Assembly (NCBI GenBank): GCA_029339505.1
Contig: JAQISU010000171.1
Coordinates: 924,001-988,000 of the forward strand
Direction of reading: 5' to 3'
Source of the DNA: Unio delphinus
Lineage: Eukaryota; Mollusca; Bivalvia; Unionida; Unionidae
Length of the DNA stretch: 64,000 nt
Below are positions 23,530-36,440 of the stretch, in pieces. A program made the translations under genes and the position numbers. How positions within the stretch are numbered: position 1 is the first letter of the stretch; each line of letters starts with the position of its first letter. Under the pieces are notes generated by a model, which was given only the letters and a program-made list of their open reading frames with translations, made no database searches and was not told the origin of the DNA.

Positions 23530-25755
23530 CAGATAGCTCATTTTATTGCATGGGTTATTATTAATGGGTACCAGATAGCTCTTTTATTGCATGGGTTATT
23601 ATTAATGGGTACCAGATAGCTCATTTTATTGCATGGGTTATTATTAATGGGTACCAGGTAGCTCTTTTATTGCATGGGTTATTATTAATGGGTACCAGGT
23701 AGCTCTTTTTATTGCATGGGTTATTATTAATGGGTACCAGGTAGCTCTTGTATTGCATGGGTTATTATTAATGGGTACCAGATAGCTCATTTTATTGCAT
23801 TGGTTATTATTAATGGGTACCAGATAGCTCATTTTATTGCATGGGTTATTATTAATGGGTACCAGATAGCTCATTTTATTGCATGGGTTATTATTAATGG
23901 GTACCAGATAGCTCATTTTATTGCATGGGTTATTATTAATGGGTACCAGATAGCTCATTTTATTGCATGGGTTATTATTAATGGGTACCAGATAGCTCAT
24001 TTTATTGCATGGGTTATTATTAATGGGTACCAGATAGCTCATTTTATTGCATGGGTTATTATTAATGGGTACCAGATAGCTCATTTTATTGCATGGGTTA
24101 TTATTAATGGGTACCAGATAGCTCATTTTATTGCATGGGTTATTATTAATGGGTACCAGATAGCTCATTTTATTGCATGGGTTATTATCAATGGGTACCA
24201 GATAGCTCATTTTATTGCATGGGTTATTATCAATGGGTACCAGATAGCTCATTTTATTGCATGGGTTATTATCAATGGGTACCAGATAGCTCATTTTATT
24301 GCATGGGTTATTATCAATGGGTACCAGATAGCTCATTTTATTGCATGGGTTATTATCAATGGGTACCAGATAGCTCATTTTATTGCATGGGTTATTATCA
24401 ATGGGTACCAGATAGCTCATTTTATTGCATGGGTTATTATTAATGGGTACCAGATAGTTCATTTTATTGCATGGGTTATTATCAATGGGTACCAGATAGC
24501 TCATTTTATTGCATGGGTTATTATCAATGGGTACCAGATAGCTCATTTTATTGCATGGGTTATTATCAATGGGTACCAGATAGCTCATTTTATTGCATGG
24601 GTTATTATCAATGGGTACCAGATAGCTCATTTTATTGCATGGGTTATTATCAATGGGTACCAGATAGCTCATTTTATTGCATGGGTTATTATCAATGGGT
24701 ACCAGATAGCTCATTTTATTGCATGGGTTATTATCAATGGGTACCAGATAGCTCATTTTATTGCATGGGTTATTATCAATGGGTACCAGATAGCTCATTT
24801 TATTGCATGGGTTATTATTAATGGGTACCAGATAGCTCTTTTTATTGCATGGGTTATTATTAATGGGTACCAGATAGCTCATTTTATTGCATGGGTTATT
24901 ATTAATGGGTACCAGATAGCTCATTTTATTGCATGGGTTATTATTAATGGGTACCAGATAGCTCATTTTATTGCATGGGTTATTATTAATGGGTACCAGA
25001 TAGCTCATTTTATTGCATGGGTTATTATTAATGGGTACCAGATAGCTCATTTTATTGCATGGGTTATTATTAATGGGTACCAGATAGCTCATTTTATTGC
25101 ATGGGTTATTATTAATGGGTACCAGATAGCTCATTTTATTGCATGGGTTATTATTAATGGGTACCAGATAGCTCATTTTATTGCATGGGTTATTATTAAT
25201 GGGTACCAGATAGCTCATTTTATTGCATGGGTTATTATTAATGGGTACCAGATAGCTCATTTTATTGCATGGGTTATTATTAATGGGTACCAGATAGCTC
25301 ATTTCATTGCATGGGTTATTATTAATGGGTACCAGATAGCTCATTTCATTGCATGGGTTATTATTAATGGGTACCAGATAGCTCATTTCATTGCATGGGT
25401 TATTATTAATGGGTACCAGATAGCTCTTTTATTGCATGGGTTATTATTAATGGGTACCAGATAGCTCTTTTTATTGCATGGGTTATTATTAATGGGTACC
25501 AGATAGCTCTTTTTATTGCATGGGTTACTATTAATGGGTACCAGATAGCTCATTTTATTGCATGGGTTATTATTAATGGGTACCAGATAGCTCATTTTAT
25601 TGCATGGGTTATTATTAATGGGTACGAGATAGCTCATTTTATTGCATGGGTTATTATTAATGGATACCATATAGCTCTTTTATTGCATGGGTTATTATTA
25701 ATGGGTACCAGATAGCTCATTTTATTGCATGGGTTATTATTAATGGGTGGGTACC
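23530..25755. repeat. 42-bp satellite, about 53 units, very homogeneous
   Basis: Unit GGGTTATTATTAATGGGTAC followed by CAGATAGCTCATTTTATTGC. GGTACC recurs every 42 bp. Units carrying ATCAATGGG form one block (about 24181-24790) with a single interruption. Outer units vary (GCTCTTTT, CATTTCATT). The open frames of more than 500 codons on both strands come from 42 being divisible by three. Confidence 0.96.
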
Positions 25756-26760
25756 TGAATACTAGGATACCTGTTAGCAAGTGTAATTATGATGTACATA
25801 CAATTACTGGGTTCTCTGGTCCATGTTTAAAAGACCATGGGGAATCTGGGTTATGATGCACACACAATGGATTATGATGTACACACAACAACTAGATCTT
25901 CAACAGATGACCATGTTTCAAAGAACATGGGGAATCTGGATTATGATGTACACACAATAACTAGATCTACAACAGATGCCCGTGTTTCAAAGACCAAGTG
26001 GAATCTGGATTATGATGTAAACACAATAACTGGATCTAAAACTGATGCCCATGCTTAAAGGACCAAGAAGAATGAATGGAAATTGTAAATTATGCACTTG
26101 CATCTGTAGACAATATCCATTTTGTGAGAGACTGAGACAACTAAACTTAATGCCAGGCATCTATTTATTCCTGTCATCTACTGAATAGCTGGAACCTCTC
26201 AAGTCTGAACATCATTTCATTTTTAAACTAGATTTTTTCAAAAACAGGTTTACTGTAGTGTCATTTATTTTTGTTGGGCTCAATTTTTGTGGTTTTGTGG
26301 AAAAAAAGACTTTTTTATGGGTAATTAAATTTATGGGTAATTAGCTTTGAAAATTCTCAAAACTTCTGATAATTTTGTCCAATCTTTCAATCATTGTCGA
26401 ATGAGTTGCAATTATCCATTCATTAAGAATTGGCCTTATTAATTTGGTTGCAAGATTTACTAATACTGTGCACTGATCGTCACCAGTAACATATTTTTCC
26501 GTAATAGCGTCCATGCCCTGTTTAGCATGGTTTTGTTGGCTGCATCGGCTTCCTTTCATGTTGAACACTCAAATGAAAACATGATGAAACTGATTAATCT
26601 TGATGGGTGTTTTATTTGTGCTCATAGAGATGGAATTATTGTTTTAGTGTTGTTGGCTGCATCAGCTTCGACTGAAGTTATTCACTTTGTCAAAAGTACG
26701 GTGTAAATATTGATCTTGCCAGGACTTGTTTAATTCAGCAATTTGGGGATTATTTATCTG
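25756..26760. other. Diverged 53-bp-family copies, then unique sequence
   Basis: 25780-26060 holds about four diverged relatives of the 53-bp array (GGAATCTGGATTATGATGTA), so the 42-bp array grew inside or next to that family. 26060-26760 is unique; a 75-codon minus frame at 26341-26568 has no recognisable motif. Confidence 0.6.
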
Positions 26761-27113
26761 AGAGGCATGTGTAAGTACCATGAGACTTGATTGACAAAAT
26801 GTGGATATCATTTACCTGAGAAGCATTTGTTAGTACCATGAGACTTGATTGACATGATGTGGATATTATTTACCTGAGAAGCATTTGTAAGTACCATGAG
26901 ACTTGATTGACATGATGTGGATATTATTTACCTGAGAAGCATTTGTAAGTACCATGAGACTTGATTGACATGATGTGGATATTATTTACCTGAGAAGCAT
27001 TTGTAAGTACCATGAGACTTGATTGACATGATGTGGATATTATTTACCTGAGAAGCATTTGTAAGTACCATGATACTTGATTGACATGATATGGATATTA
27101 TTAACCTGAGAAG
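26760..27113. repeat. 58-bp minisatellite, interrupted by a MITE
   Basis: Unit GAAGCATTTGTAAGTACCAT, GAGACTTGATTGACATGATG, TGGATATTATTTACCTGA. It continues at 27587-27870 beyond the MITE, about ten units in total. Confidence 0.9.
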
Positions 27114-27586
27114 TAGGGCATAACCGATTAGCATTTTTGTACCGATTTCCGATTCCAGATTTTGGCCATGAAATTTTTCCGATTCTGGATACGATTCAAT
27201 TAATCGGAAATGCTAAATCCGTATTTTTTTTTCTAAAAAATTTCATCTTCCATTTTCGGGTTTCTGGTATCTGGTTTTGCTGTGTTTAGCATGTTACTTA
27301 GTACTTTACCATATTCGGCTTCATTTCCGGTTTTTTACCCGCCAGTTCAAATAGATTGTCTCACAGCATGGTTGTGTTGACCATATTGGACTTTTCTGAC
27401 TTGTTATTTAACTTTATTAACGCACTATCGAATGACACGCAGTGTTAGACACGGTGCTATAGAAATTCAACTTTATTGTTTTTATTATCTGAATCGGTCA
27501 TTCCTGCCTTGTCCAACTCTGATTAATCAGAAGTTCATACTATCTGGTGGAATCCGATTTCCGAATCAAAAGTCGGTTATGCCCTA
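27114..27586. mobile_element. hAT-like non-autonomous DNA transposon (MITE)
   Basis: 473 bp with perfect 14-bp inverted termini TAGGGCATAACCGA (27114-27127, 27573-27586). It is flanked by CTGAGAAG and CCGAGAAG, an 8-bp target duplication with one mismatch, typical of hAT. Short CCGATT motifs recur near both ends. No transposase. Confidence 0.85.
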
Positions 27587-27869
27587 CCGAGAAGCATTTG
27601 TAAGTACCATGAGACCTGATTGACATGATGCGGATATTATTTACCTGAGAAGCATATGTAAGTACCATGAGACCTGATTGACATGATGCGGATATTATTT
27701 ACCTGAGAAGCATATGTAAGTACCATGAGACCTGATTGATATGATGTGGATATTATTTACCTGAGAAGCATATGTAAGTACCATGAGACCTGATTGGTAT
27801 GATGTGGATATTATTTACCTGAGAAGTATTTGTAACTACCATGAGACTTGATTGACATGATGTGGATAC

Positions 27870-28650
27870 AGTAGCTTTGTCCAACAATCTGTGCAGTGTG
27901 AGCTTCAATAATTAGTGTATATACATAGTGTTTCATTAATTATAGTGTTTCAAGAAATAATAGTATTTTACAGGATTGCTGTTCTTTTGGATTAAAAATG
28001 CTTGAATAAAATGAAATGTGCTTTCAGGATTTAAATGTTTAAACAACAGTTGTACTGAAATGAAGGATGGACTTGAAAAATTATTAAATTTAATTTGTAT
28101 ATACTATCTTTTTGTGTTATTTTTTTCTTTCATTTTTAGTATTACTATTGTTTGAATACTTTATTCAATTTCTATATTTTCTTTCTATCCTTACTTACCT
28201 CATATATCGATTTAAGGCAGTGAATATAAAATCACAACTATTGGATACAGTACCTAATCAAATGTGTGCATTGAAACTATAAAAATGATTTATAATTCCT
28301 GATTGGAAAGGTTTATTTTTAAAACCACATGTAGAAGCTAATATTTAATTACCAAATTACAGTATTGACCTTGATTTATCACATACAAGTAGCAGTGTTA
28401 ATCTCTAGGAATGAAAGACTGTAAGAAAATATGTGAGGGGGCAACAGCATAAGTGGCTCATTTTTCGTTGGGGATTTAAATTCGTAATTCGCAACAATGA
28501 AAACTGCAAAAATTGGTCCCCCACGAATATTGATGATACTACAGTATGTCTGGTAGCTTTTCAACTAATTATTTCTATCTTCCAAAATTTAGCTAGATTG
28601 CAAGAATGGTGACATTTATTATAATCAGTGGCATTTAGGCTTGAAACTCT
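27870..28650. other. Unique AT-rich intronic sequence
   Basis: No exon, array or transposon recognised. Confidence 0.5.
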
Positions 28651-29290
28651 TTAAACATGGTGCAATAAACAAAATATTAAACTTTTTAAACACAGTATAA
28701 TAAGCAAGATATTAAACTCTTTAAACACAGTAAAATAAGCAAGATATTAAACTCTTTAAACACAGTATAATAAGCAAGATATTAAACTCTTTAAACACAG
28801 TCCAATAAACAAAATATTAAACTTTTTAAACACAGTATAATAAGCAAGATATTAAACTCTTTAAACACAGTACAATAAGCAAGATATTAAACTTTTTAAA
28901 CACAGTATAATAAGCAAGATATTAAACTCTTTAAACACAGTACAATAAGCAAGATATTAAACTCTTTAAACACAGTATAATAAGCAAGATATTAAACTCT
29001 TTAAACACAGTCCAATAAACAAAATATTAAACTTTTTAAACACAGTCCAATAAACAAATATTAAAGTCTTTAAACACAACAAACCCCAAAAACCTAAACT
29101 CTTTAAACACAGTCCAATAAACAAGATATTCAACTCTTTAAATATGGTCCAATAAACAAAATATTAAACTTTTTTTTAAAAATCCCAGAAAAGTGTAACT
29201 CTTAAAACACAGTCCAATATATTAAACTCTTTCAATGCAGTCTAATAAATAAAATATGAAACTTGTTAAGCACATTCCAATAAACAAAAT
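28650..29290. repeat. 35-bp minisatellite, about 17 units
   Basis: Unit ATTAAACTCTTTAAACACAG then TATAATAAGCAAGAT; increasingly diverged after about 29050. Confidence 0.9.
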
Positions 29291-29362
29291 ACTACTTCAT
29301 GCGCAATAAATGGGAGAAATATACAACTGATACAGATGTTGGAAAACAACACAGAAACGTAC

Positions 29363-29470
29363 CGATGGTTGAGTGTCTGCAACATACAGCTCAAGGTCAA
29401 TTATCTGCTCAGGTTTTATATCAAGTTGATCACAGATAATGGTCACTAGGGGAGAGTTATGCTTGTCTGC
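29363..29470 (-). CDS. DNPEP: Aspartyl aminopeptidase, exon 2
   Basis: 108 nt, 36 codons, phase 0/0, acceptor TTTCCAG (29471) and donor TCG|GTACGT (29362). It encodes ADKHNSPLVTIIC, then IIDLELYVADTQPS, the conserved segment that precedes the GG-x-x-x-EF signature of exon 3 in M18 enzymes. Confidence 0.95.
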
Positions 29471-29589
29471 CTGGAAAATAAATTCATAAATAGGTAAATA
29501 AAAATTAACACATTTAGGTCACTCAAAGAACACATCAGCTGGAAGATTAATTATCTGATTCAGATTTAAGTCAGTTGTCTACATTTAAT

Positions 29590-30570
29590 TTTTTATGATA
29601 TGTGCCATTTGTACGATTCAGGTGTCCATCTTCTGATATGTGCCGATAAATGCCAATTGTCCATGTGCTGGAATATGCCGATTTGTTCCTGTCATTTGTG
29701 TCATGGAATTTACACTTTTATACCAGTTGTCCTTGTCCTGAAATGTACAGTTTTAGGCAACTTGTTCATGTTATGGTATATATATAAATATATGCATCAT
29801 TCATGTTCTGCTATGTACAGGTTTATATTGGTGTCCATGTTCTGTTGTGTACAGAATTATGACAGTTGTCTATGTAAAGATCTATACTGTTGTCAAGGTA
29901 CTGCTATGTGCAGATCAATACCTGTTGTCAATGTACTGTACAGATTTATACCTGCTGTTAATGTACTGTACATATCTATAAAAGTTGTCAATGTATGGTA
30001 CAGATCTATATCTGTTGACAATGTACTGCTATGTATAGATCTATACCTGTTGTCAATGTACTGCTATGTACAGATGAATACCTGTTGTCAATGTACTGTA
30101 CAGATCTATACCTGATGTCAATGTACTGATACGTATAGATCTATCATCTGATGTCAATGTACTGTATAGATCTATACCTGTTGCCTATATACTGTACAGA
30201 TCTATACCTGTTGTCAATGTAATGTAAAGATCTATACATGTTGTCAATGTACGGTACAGATCTTTACCTGTTGTCAATGTACTGCTATGTATAGATCAAT
30301 ATATGCTGTCAATGTACTGTATAGATCTATACATTTAGTCAATGTATGGTACAGATCTATACCTGATGTCAATGTACTGTATAGATCTATACATGTTGTC
30401 AATGTACGGTACAGATCTATACCTGTTGTCAATGTATGGTACAGATCTATACCTGTTGTCAATGTACTGCTATGTACAGATCTATACCTGTTGTCAATGT
30501 ACTGCAATGTACAGATCTATACATGTTGTCAATGTACTGCAATGTACAGATCTATACCCATTGTCCAAGT
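29590..30570. repeat. ~30-bp minisatellite, diverged to the left
   Basis: Unit ACAGATCTATACCTGTTGTC followed by AATGTACTGT, with an insertion class GCTATGT. About 25 units, regular from 29880; 29590-29880 holds older copies. Confidence 0.88.
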
Positions 30571-30630
30571 TAAGGTATGTACAGATGCTCCAAATCAATC
30601 ATTTCAAAATTATTTTAGAAAATTGGTTAA

Positions 30631-30845
30631 CCCTTTGAACCCTAATCTCCCCCATATTTCGGCACCCTAACCCGAGCCTCCCCGGCAAATTTTTACAATT
30701 TTATAGCGAATCTAGCGAATAACATAACACAGGCCGGTATACCGGCCTGTCGGGTTATGACAGTAGATAGCGAGGCTGGTATACCGGCCTTTCGGGTATA
30801 TACCGTTACAACAGGCCGATAAACCAGCCTGTCGGGTTCAAAGGG
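30631..30845. mobile_element. piggyBac-type MITE
   Basis: 215 bp with inverted termini CCCTTTGAACCC/GGGTTCAAAGGG flanked on both sides by TTAA, the target site of piggyBac transposases. Inside are repeated GGCCGGTATACCGGCC-type palindromes (30731-30748 is a perfect 18-bp palindrome). No coding capacity. Confidence 0.88.
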
Positions 30846-30889
30846 TTAAAGTCATTTACTGTCATTATTGTACAATAAAAAAGGCAGTA

Positions 30890-31463
30890 TCGGAACACTG
30901 TAAAAAGCAATATTTCTAAGTGATTCTTGTTGTATGACCATTGATAATTACTGTGCAAGTCTAAACATTTTGTAATCAAAGCAATATTTCTTAGTGATTC
31001 TTGTCATAAGACCTTTGATAATTAATTACAGTATAAGTCTAAACATTTTGTAATCAAAGCAACATTTCTTAGTGATTTTTGTTGGATGACCTTTGATAAT
31101 TAATTACAGTACAAGTCTAAACATTTTGTAATCAAAGCAATACTTTTTAGTGATTCTTGTCATATGACCTTTGATAACTAACTACAGTACAAGTCTAAAC
31201 ACTTTGTAATCAAAGCAATATTTCTTAGTTATTTTTGTTGGATGACCATTGATAATTACAGTACAAGTCTAAACACTGTAATCAAAGCAATATTTTTTAG
31301 TGATTCTTGTCATAAGACCTTTGATAATTAATTACAGTACAAGTCTAAACACTGTAATCAAAGCAATATTTCTTAGTGATTCTTACATTAAGACCATTGA
31401 TAATTACAGTACAAGTCTAAACACTTTGTATTCAAAGCAATATTTCTTAGTTATTCTTGTCAT
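30890..31463. repeat. ~68-78-bp tandem repeat, about eight units
   Basis: Unit contains ACAGTACAAGTCTAAACATT, TTGTAATCAAAGCAATATTT and CTTAGTGATTCTTGTCATAA. Confidence 0.88.
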
Positions 31464-32250
31464 TGTTACGTATATTTGATATAAGTCATTTATATTTATT
31501 TTTACTGTTTGCTTGTCAGATTCAAATTTGACATTTTAAGTTTAAGATTTATTCATTGGGAGGTGACCTGTACTTTACAGAATAAACACCAGGTGTTGAC
31601 CTCATTTCTGACCTGGCTTCAGAGTTGTAAACAAGCTGATTGGTTGGTTCCAAGGACATTTTGGAGCTTTGTATAAACATCTTTCTATTTTTAGTTGGGT
31701 CATACGGTGGGTATGTGAGTTTTTGAACATAAATTTGTTCTAAAAGATTCTAGAAGATCACGTGACTCCTTTCTTATTTACGTAAAAACAGGTATAGAAA
31801 TTATGTTTTGGAGCTAACTATTCAGTTGAACTGGATCTGTTAGAATATTAAGTTGTGTTGTTTTGAGTTACCTTGTATTGGAAATTATTTCAATTCATTT
31901 GGATTCAAGAGGATTTATTTTGTTATTTATCTGGAAATGAATTGTGCTCATAGAATTTTATTACAAAGAACTGACATCATCAAGTAACATCATCTTCCAT
32001 CTTGGATACTTCGCTGGGATTCAAACTTGGAATTATTTGGACATTTTATTACCAGGACTTTTGTAATTTCTCCAGTGGATAATATTTTGAATTATTTTTG
32101 GATTAATTTTGGAATTGATTCTTAAAACCGTAAGTTTATTTTTCTTTATTGGAAAATATTTGTGCTCAATAAATTGTTTATTAAGTTTTTACAAGCTTGT
32201 TATTTTCACTCTTTCTATGTTACTATTTATTCGAGCCTAAGCACGTAACA
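31464..32250 (+). mobile_element. 5' LTR of a Gypsy-like retrotransposon
   Basis: Starts TGTTACG and ends CGTAACA (short inverted termini). It is followed at once by AATTGGGGCCTCATCTGAAA, which has the layout of a primer-binding site (TGG...). AATAAA occurs before the 3' end. No second LTR is seen; the element is cut off at about 32814 where the LINE begins. Confidence 0.75.
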
Positions 32251-32383
32251 CAGAAATTGGGGCCTCATCTGAAATTGGAATTTGGCTAGAATTTTTTTCA
32301 GAAAACTTTTGTTTTAAATTTTAATTCCCCTAGTTTTTGAAATTTTTTAAAATCTTTAGTAAGATTGACAAGCTTGTATTAAA

Positions 32384-32814
32384 ATGACATCTAAAGTAGA
32401 AATATTTCTTTCTAATCCTATCAGGATCAATTAGATCTTTTCAAAAAAGGATGAGTTGATTCAACTTGCCAGAAAATATGATCTTTCTGAAGTCAAGGTT
32501 TCTTTAACAAAACAAGATATCAAAAATATTTTGGTCCAATATTTGGTAGAAAAGAATGTTTTGGAAAAAAGTGCTTTGATTTTGGTCAGTAAGTTTGCAT
32601 CAGATTCTGACATTAAAATAAAGAATCAGAATTAAAATTCAAAATGGAATTAGAGTTGAAGAAGCTGGAATTTCAGGAAAGGGAGAGATAGAGACAGGAA
32701 AGGGAGAAAGAAAAACAATTACAATATGAAAAAGAGGAGAAAGAAAGACAATTTGAATTACAAAAAGAGCAGATGCACATTCAGTTACAAGAAAAACAAA
32801 TTGATAAAGTCTGT
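32384..32814 (+). pseudogene. Broken gag start of the Gypsy-like element
   Basis: From the ATG at 32384 the frame has a TAG at codon 17 but otherwise reads for about 80 codons (for example KDELIQLARKYDLSEVKVSL). It then shifts into a second frame with charged coiled-coil sequence (KKLEFQERE, EKERQFELQKEQ) interrupted by another stop. An N-terminal helical part plus a charged coiled coil is usual for molluscan and fish Gypsy Gag. Protease, RT and integrase are absent. Confidence 0.65.
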
Positions 32815-35800
32815 AGGGTACAGAGCAGTGGTAAGGTGTGCTCTGATCGAGGTACTCTTAAGATGATCCATGCAGCTGTGTTTGAACTTTTTGATGTTTC
32901 TGGAGTAAATATTGTGATGAACCAGACATAATTGAGTTACAATAGTCCAGTCTTGAAAGTACTGATGAACACACAAGTGTTTTAGTGGCATCAACTGAAA
33001 GATATTTACGAATGGAACTGATGCGTCTCAGTTCAAGATATGCAGCCTTACATATGTTCATGACATGTTGGTGCAATGTAAGAGCACTGTCTAGAGTAAC
33101 GCCTAGGTTTCGTACTGACTGTGAGAATTTAATGTTGGTGTTGCTGATATTTATTGTCTGAGGTAAAGGATGAGAATGAGAAAGTCTTTGTGTTGTGATC
33201 AGAATAGCCTGTTTTATCATCATTCATCTGCAGCTTGTTACATGTCATCCATGATTTCACATCAGAAATGCACCTCTCTACTCCATGGATGGTAGCATCA
33301 ACTTCAGTTGGGTGGCTAGACTTGTATATTTGGGTGTAGTCAGCATACAACTGGTGCGACACTGGGTGATGATCCATGACACTTGAGAGTGACTGAGTGC
33401 ATACAATGAAGAGAACAGGTCCAAGAACAGATCCAAGACCAGATCCCTGTGGAACACCACAACATATGTCAACTGGGCTGGATAGTATTCCATTTGCAGA
33501 TATAATTTTTGTCCTGTTGACTAAGTAGGACTTGAACCACTGTAAGGCTATATTCTGAATGCCAAATACATGCTAGAGACGGTGAAGTAATATATCATGG
33601 TCTATTGTATCAAATGCTGCAGATAAATCTAGGAGGGTGAGGACTGTAATCTTTCCACTATCCAAAGCAGAGAGAATGTCATTAAATACTTTCAGAAGAG
33701 TAGTTTCCGTACCATGGCAAGGGTGATATGCAGACTGTACATTGCTAAAAAGACTGTTTGAATTTAAATGAGATACAAGTTGGGTTAGAACAACCTTTTC
33801 TAAGATTTCTGGTATGTTTGGGAGATTAGAAACTGGGCAGTAGTTCTTTAAATCGTTATGGTCAAGTGTTGGTTTCTTCAGCAGCGGCTTTACGATGGCA
33901 GTTTTGAAAAATGATGGGATTTCCCCTGATGAGAGTGAGAGAGAGATATTAATAACATCAGTTAGTGAAGGCAATATTGGGTCTAAGCACTCAAGCAGCA
34001 GTGATGTCGGAATTGGATCAAGTTCACAAGACTTTGGTGCACTTTTCATCACGATTGTCCGTTCTAAATCAATAGAAACAGGTGCAAATGCTCCTAATGG
34101 TTGTCGCTGAAATTCTGCATCATAACTGTATTGTGACAAGTCAGTTGAAATTGTGCTGTCAAATGAATCTCTAATGGTTTGTACTTTGTCACAGAAGAAA
34201 TTTGCAAATTGGTCCGGAAGGTCTACTGGAGAGAAAGTTGTTGGAAGTGGTGTACATTTGTTCCTTGACATTAGTTTGTTAGTTATTTCAAAGAGCTCTT
34301 TGCAGCTGGAACTCTCTGTGATCTTAGTACTGTAGTGGGATGATTTGGCTAAATGGACTATGTTTGTGACGTTCTTCTAAGAGGCTTCGTAGATTTGTTT
34401 ATGAATAGTGAGTCTGGTGGAAAGCCAAAGCCTCTCTGCTTTTCGGTGATATCGTTTAGCAGTGCAAAGCTGGTCCCTAAAACTGCTATACCGTGGAGAA
34501 CACTATTTTATTGATTCTCTGCATTTGGTTAAACTGCCTCACTGCAGACATCATAGCGATATGACTGAAAAATTGTTAAAGCTACGTTAAAAATCCTAAA
34601 CAAACAAACTCTGCATTTGGTGGCTGGGGCATGTTTTTCAAGCAATGAATGCAGTTAGTTATCAAGCTGTTCCACTGTTGGATGTAAGAAAGTTGTTAGG
34701 TTTTCTTCGATGTCATGTATAAATTTGATTCTATTTATCATACAGAGGTTTCTCTTAGTAGCAAATAGAGGTGGAGGATTAGGGACTGATAAGTCAAGAT
34801 AGCATACAATGCAGAGGTGATCTGATGCAAGTTCGTGGGATACAAAGGTGGATTGCAGAATATTATCATCAGGTCTATAAAGAAACCAGTCTAAAATGTG
34901 ACCAAGTTTATGGGTGGGTTGGTTAACTGAATGTTTAATTTTGAAAACATGAATGGAATCTAGGAGTTTTGACGAGCATGGTTTTCCAGGACAATCAAAG
35001 TGAAAGTTGAAATCACCAAGAACAATTAGGTTACCACCTATCAAATTTCCATACTCCAGAAGATTTGGAAACTGCTCCAAAAAGAGAGATGCAGTCAGAT
35101 TGTTTTTTTCTACTAGGAGGAGGGCAGTAGAAACAGAAAAAATGGACTGACCTTTGTTCCAGTGTGAGCGTTGTTTGGACTAGTTCAAACGATGTGTGGC
35201 AGAAATTGAAGGTTGTGTTGTACTTAAGCACTTGATCATGGAATTCTTTGTAATTACAGCAATTCCACCTCCGCGAGAGTTGCAGGGGAACGACCTGATA
35301 GAATAATCGCTGGGTGTTAAATCCGCACACTTAGGTTCATCGCCTGACGATCGTAACCATGTTTCTGTCAGGAAGAAGACGTCAATATTCTGGTCGTTGA
35401 TAAAATTACCTATTTCTGTGCGCTTTTCCAGTGATCCTACTGATTGAGCGTTGAATAATGCAATACGTAGTGGTATCCCTGGGACAGTTGACACAACGGT
35501 TGATGATTTAAGAGGAATTTGAACCAGGTTATTAAAATTAATGGCAGAATTTTTTAATTGTTTATCTGTTACTGACAAAAGGGAGATAACTGTAATTCTT
35601 TTTCCTGTTCTACGCCGGCCAGCTTTGAAACGTTTCTTTTTTTGTGTCTGTTTACATTTAAGTAATAATGAATGTAGTCCCAGTTCGTTCAATCTTGAGC
35701 ACAATGTAGTATCTAGAGCCAAGGCGTGGTCATTTAACGCAATTAATGAGGGTCCGTCATATTGTAAGCGAGTTGAAAGGCGATCATGTGACAGCGGTTT

Positions 35801-36030
35801 ATTAAAGAAATGACGTCTTAACAGTGGAACAAAACAGCTGAGAAAAATTCTAATTGTTTTTGTTTCAAAAACAAGGAGATAAATTAACACATACGAACGG
35901 AACAACCAATGCATGATGAAACACAATAATGTAGACAAAGATAGACAACAAGCACAAATATCATGAAAATAGCACAAAATCGGAAAAGCCTTTCTCGAGC
36001 AGTTAAGCGATGGTGGCCATCTTTCCGGAA
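32815..36030 (-). pseudogene. CR1/L2-like LINE, broken, 3'-truncated
   Basis: Minus-strand element with the 5' end near CTTCCGGAAAGATGGCCACC (about 36030). In order: a basic N-terminal region, an APE-type endonuclease (IALFNAQSVG, FFLTETWL, RGGGIAVI), then reverse transcriptase (AAFDTIDHDILLHRL, the catalytic box, LDYCNSIMSG). There are several stops and frame changes. The RT catalytic box reads YADY where active enzymes have YADD. The 3' end is lost at the junction with the gag fragment. Confidence 0.85.
34530..34608 (+). mobile_element. 5'-truncated SINE tail inside the LINE
   Basis: 79 bp ending TAAAAATCCTAAACAAACAAA, preceded by GACTGAAAAATTGTTAAAGC, a tail type I know from molluscan SINEs. 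A perfect 13-bp target duplication CTCTGCATTTGGT lies at 34517-34529 and 34609-34621. It inserted after the LINE. Confidence 0.85.
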
Positions 36031-36440
36031 GTCAGTTTCCACATTTGGGATACTAATAGATCAATCCTGATGTACCACAGCCTCTGCATTTGGAACATGA
36101 ATAGATCAATACTGATGGACACTGTAGCCACATTTGGGATACTAATTGATAAATACTGATGTACTACAGTCTCCACATTTGGAATGCCAATATATCAAAA
36201 TTGATGTACCAGTCTCCACCTTTGGAACACTAAAAGTCAATACTGATGTACCACAGTCTCCACAATTGGAACACTAATAGATCAATATTTATATACCAAA
36301 GTTTCCAAATTTGGAAGACTAGTAGATCAATCCTGATGTACCACCATCTCCATAGTTTGAGCATTTATTGATCAATACTGATATACCACAGTCTCCACAT
36401 TTAGAACACTAACAGATCAATACTAATGTATCACAGTCTC
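36030..36440. repeat. Degenerate ~50-bp tandem repeat
   Basis: About eight diverged copies around ACTAATAGATCAATACTGAT and GTACCACAGTCTCCACATTT. Confidence 0.8.

Noticed and set aside
23644..25464. Open frames of more than 550 codons on both strands
   Set aside because: They are translations of a 42-bp satellite; the period is divisible by three and the unit has no stop in several frames. No start context, domain or unique sequence.
31464..32814. Complete LTR retrotransposon
   Set aside because: Only one LTR and the start of gag are present; no pol and no 3' LTR in the window.
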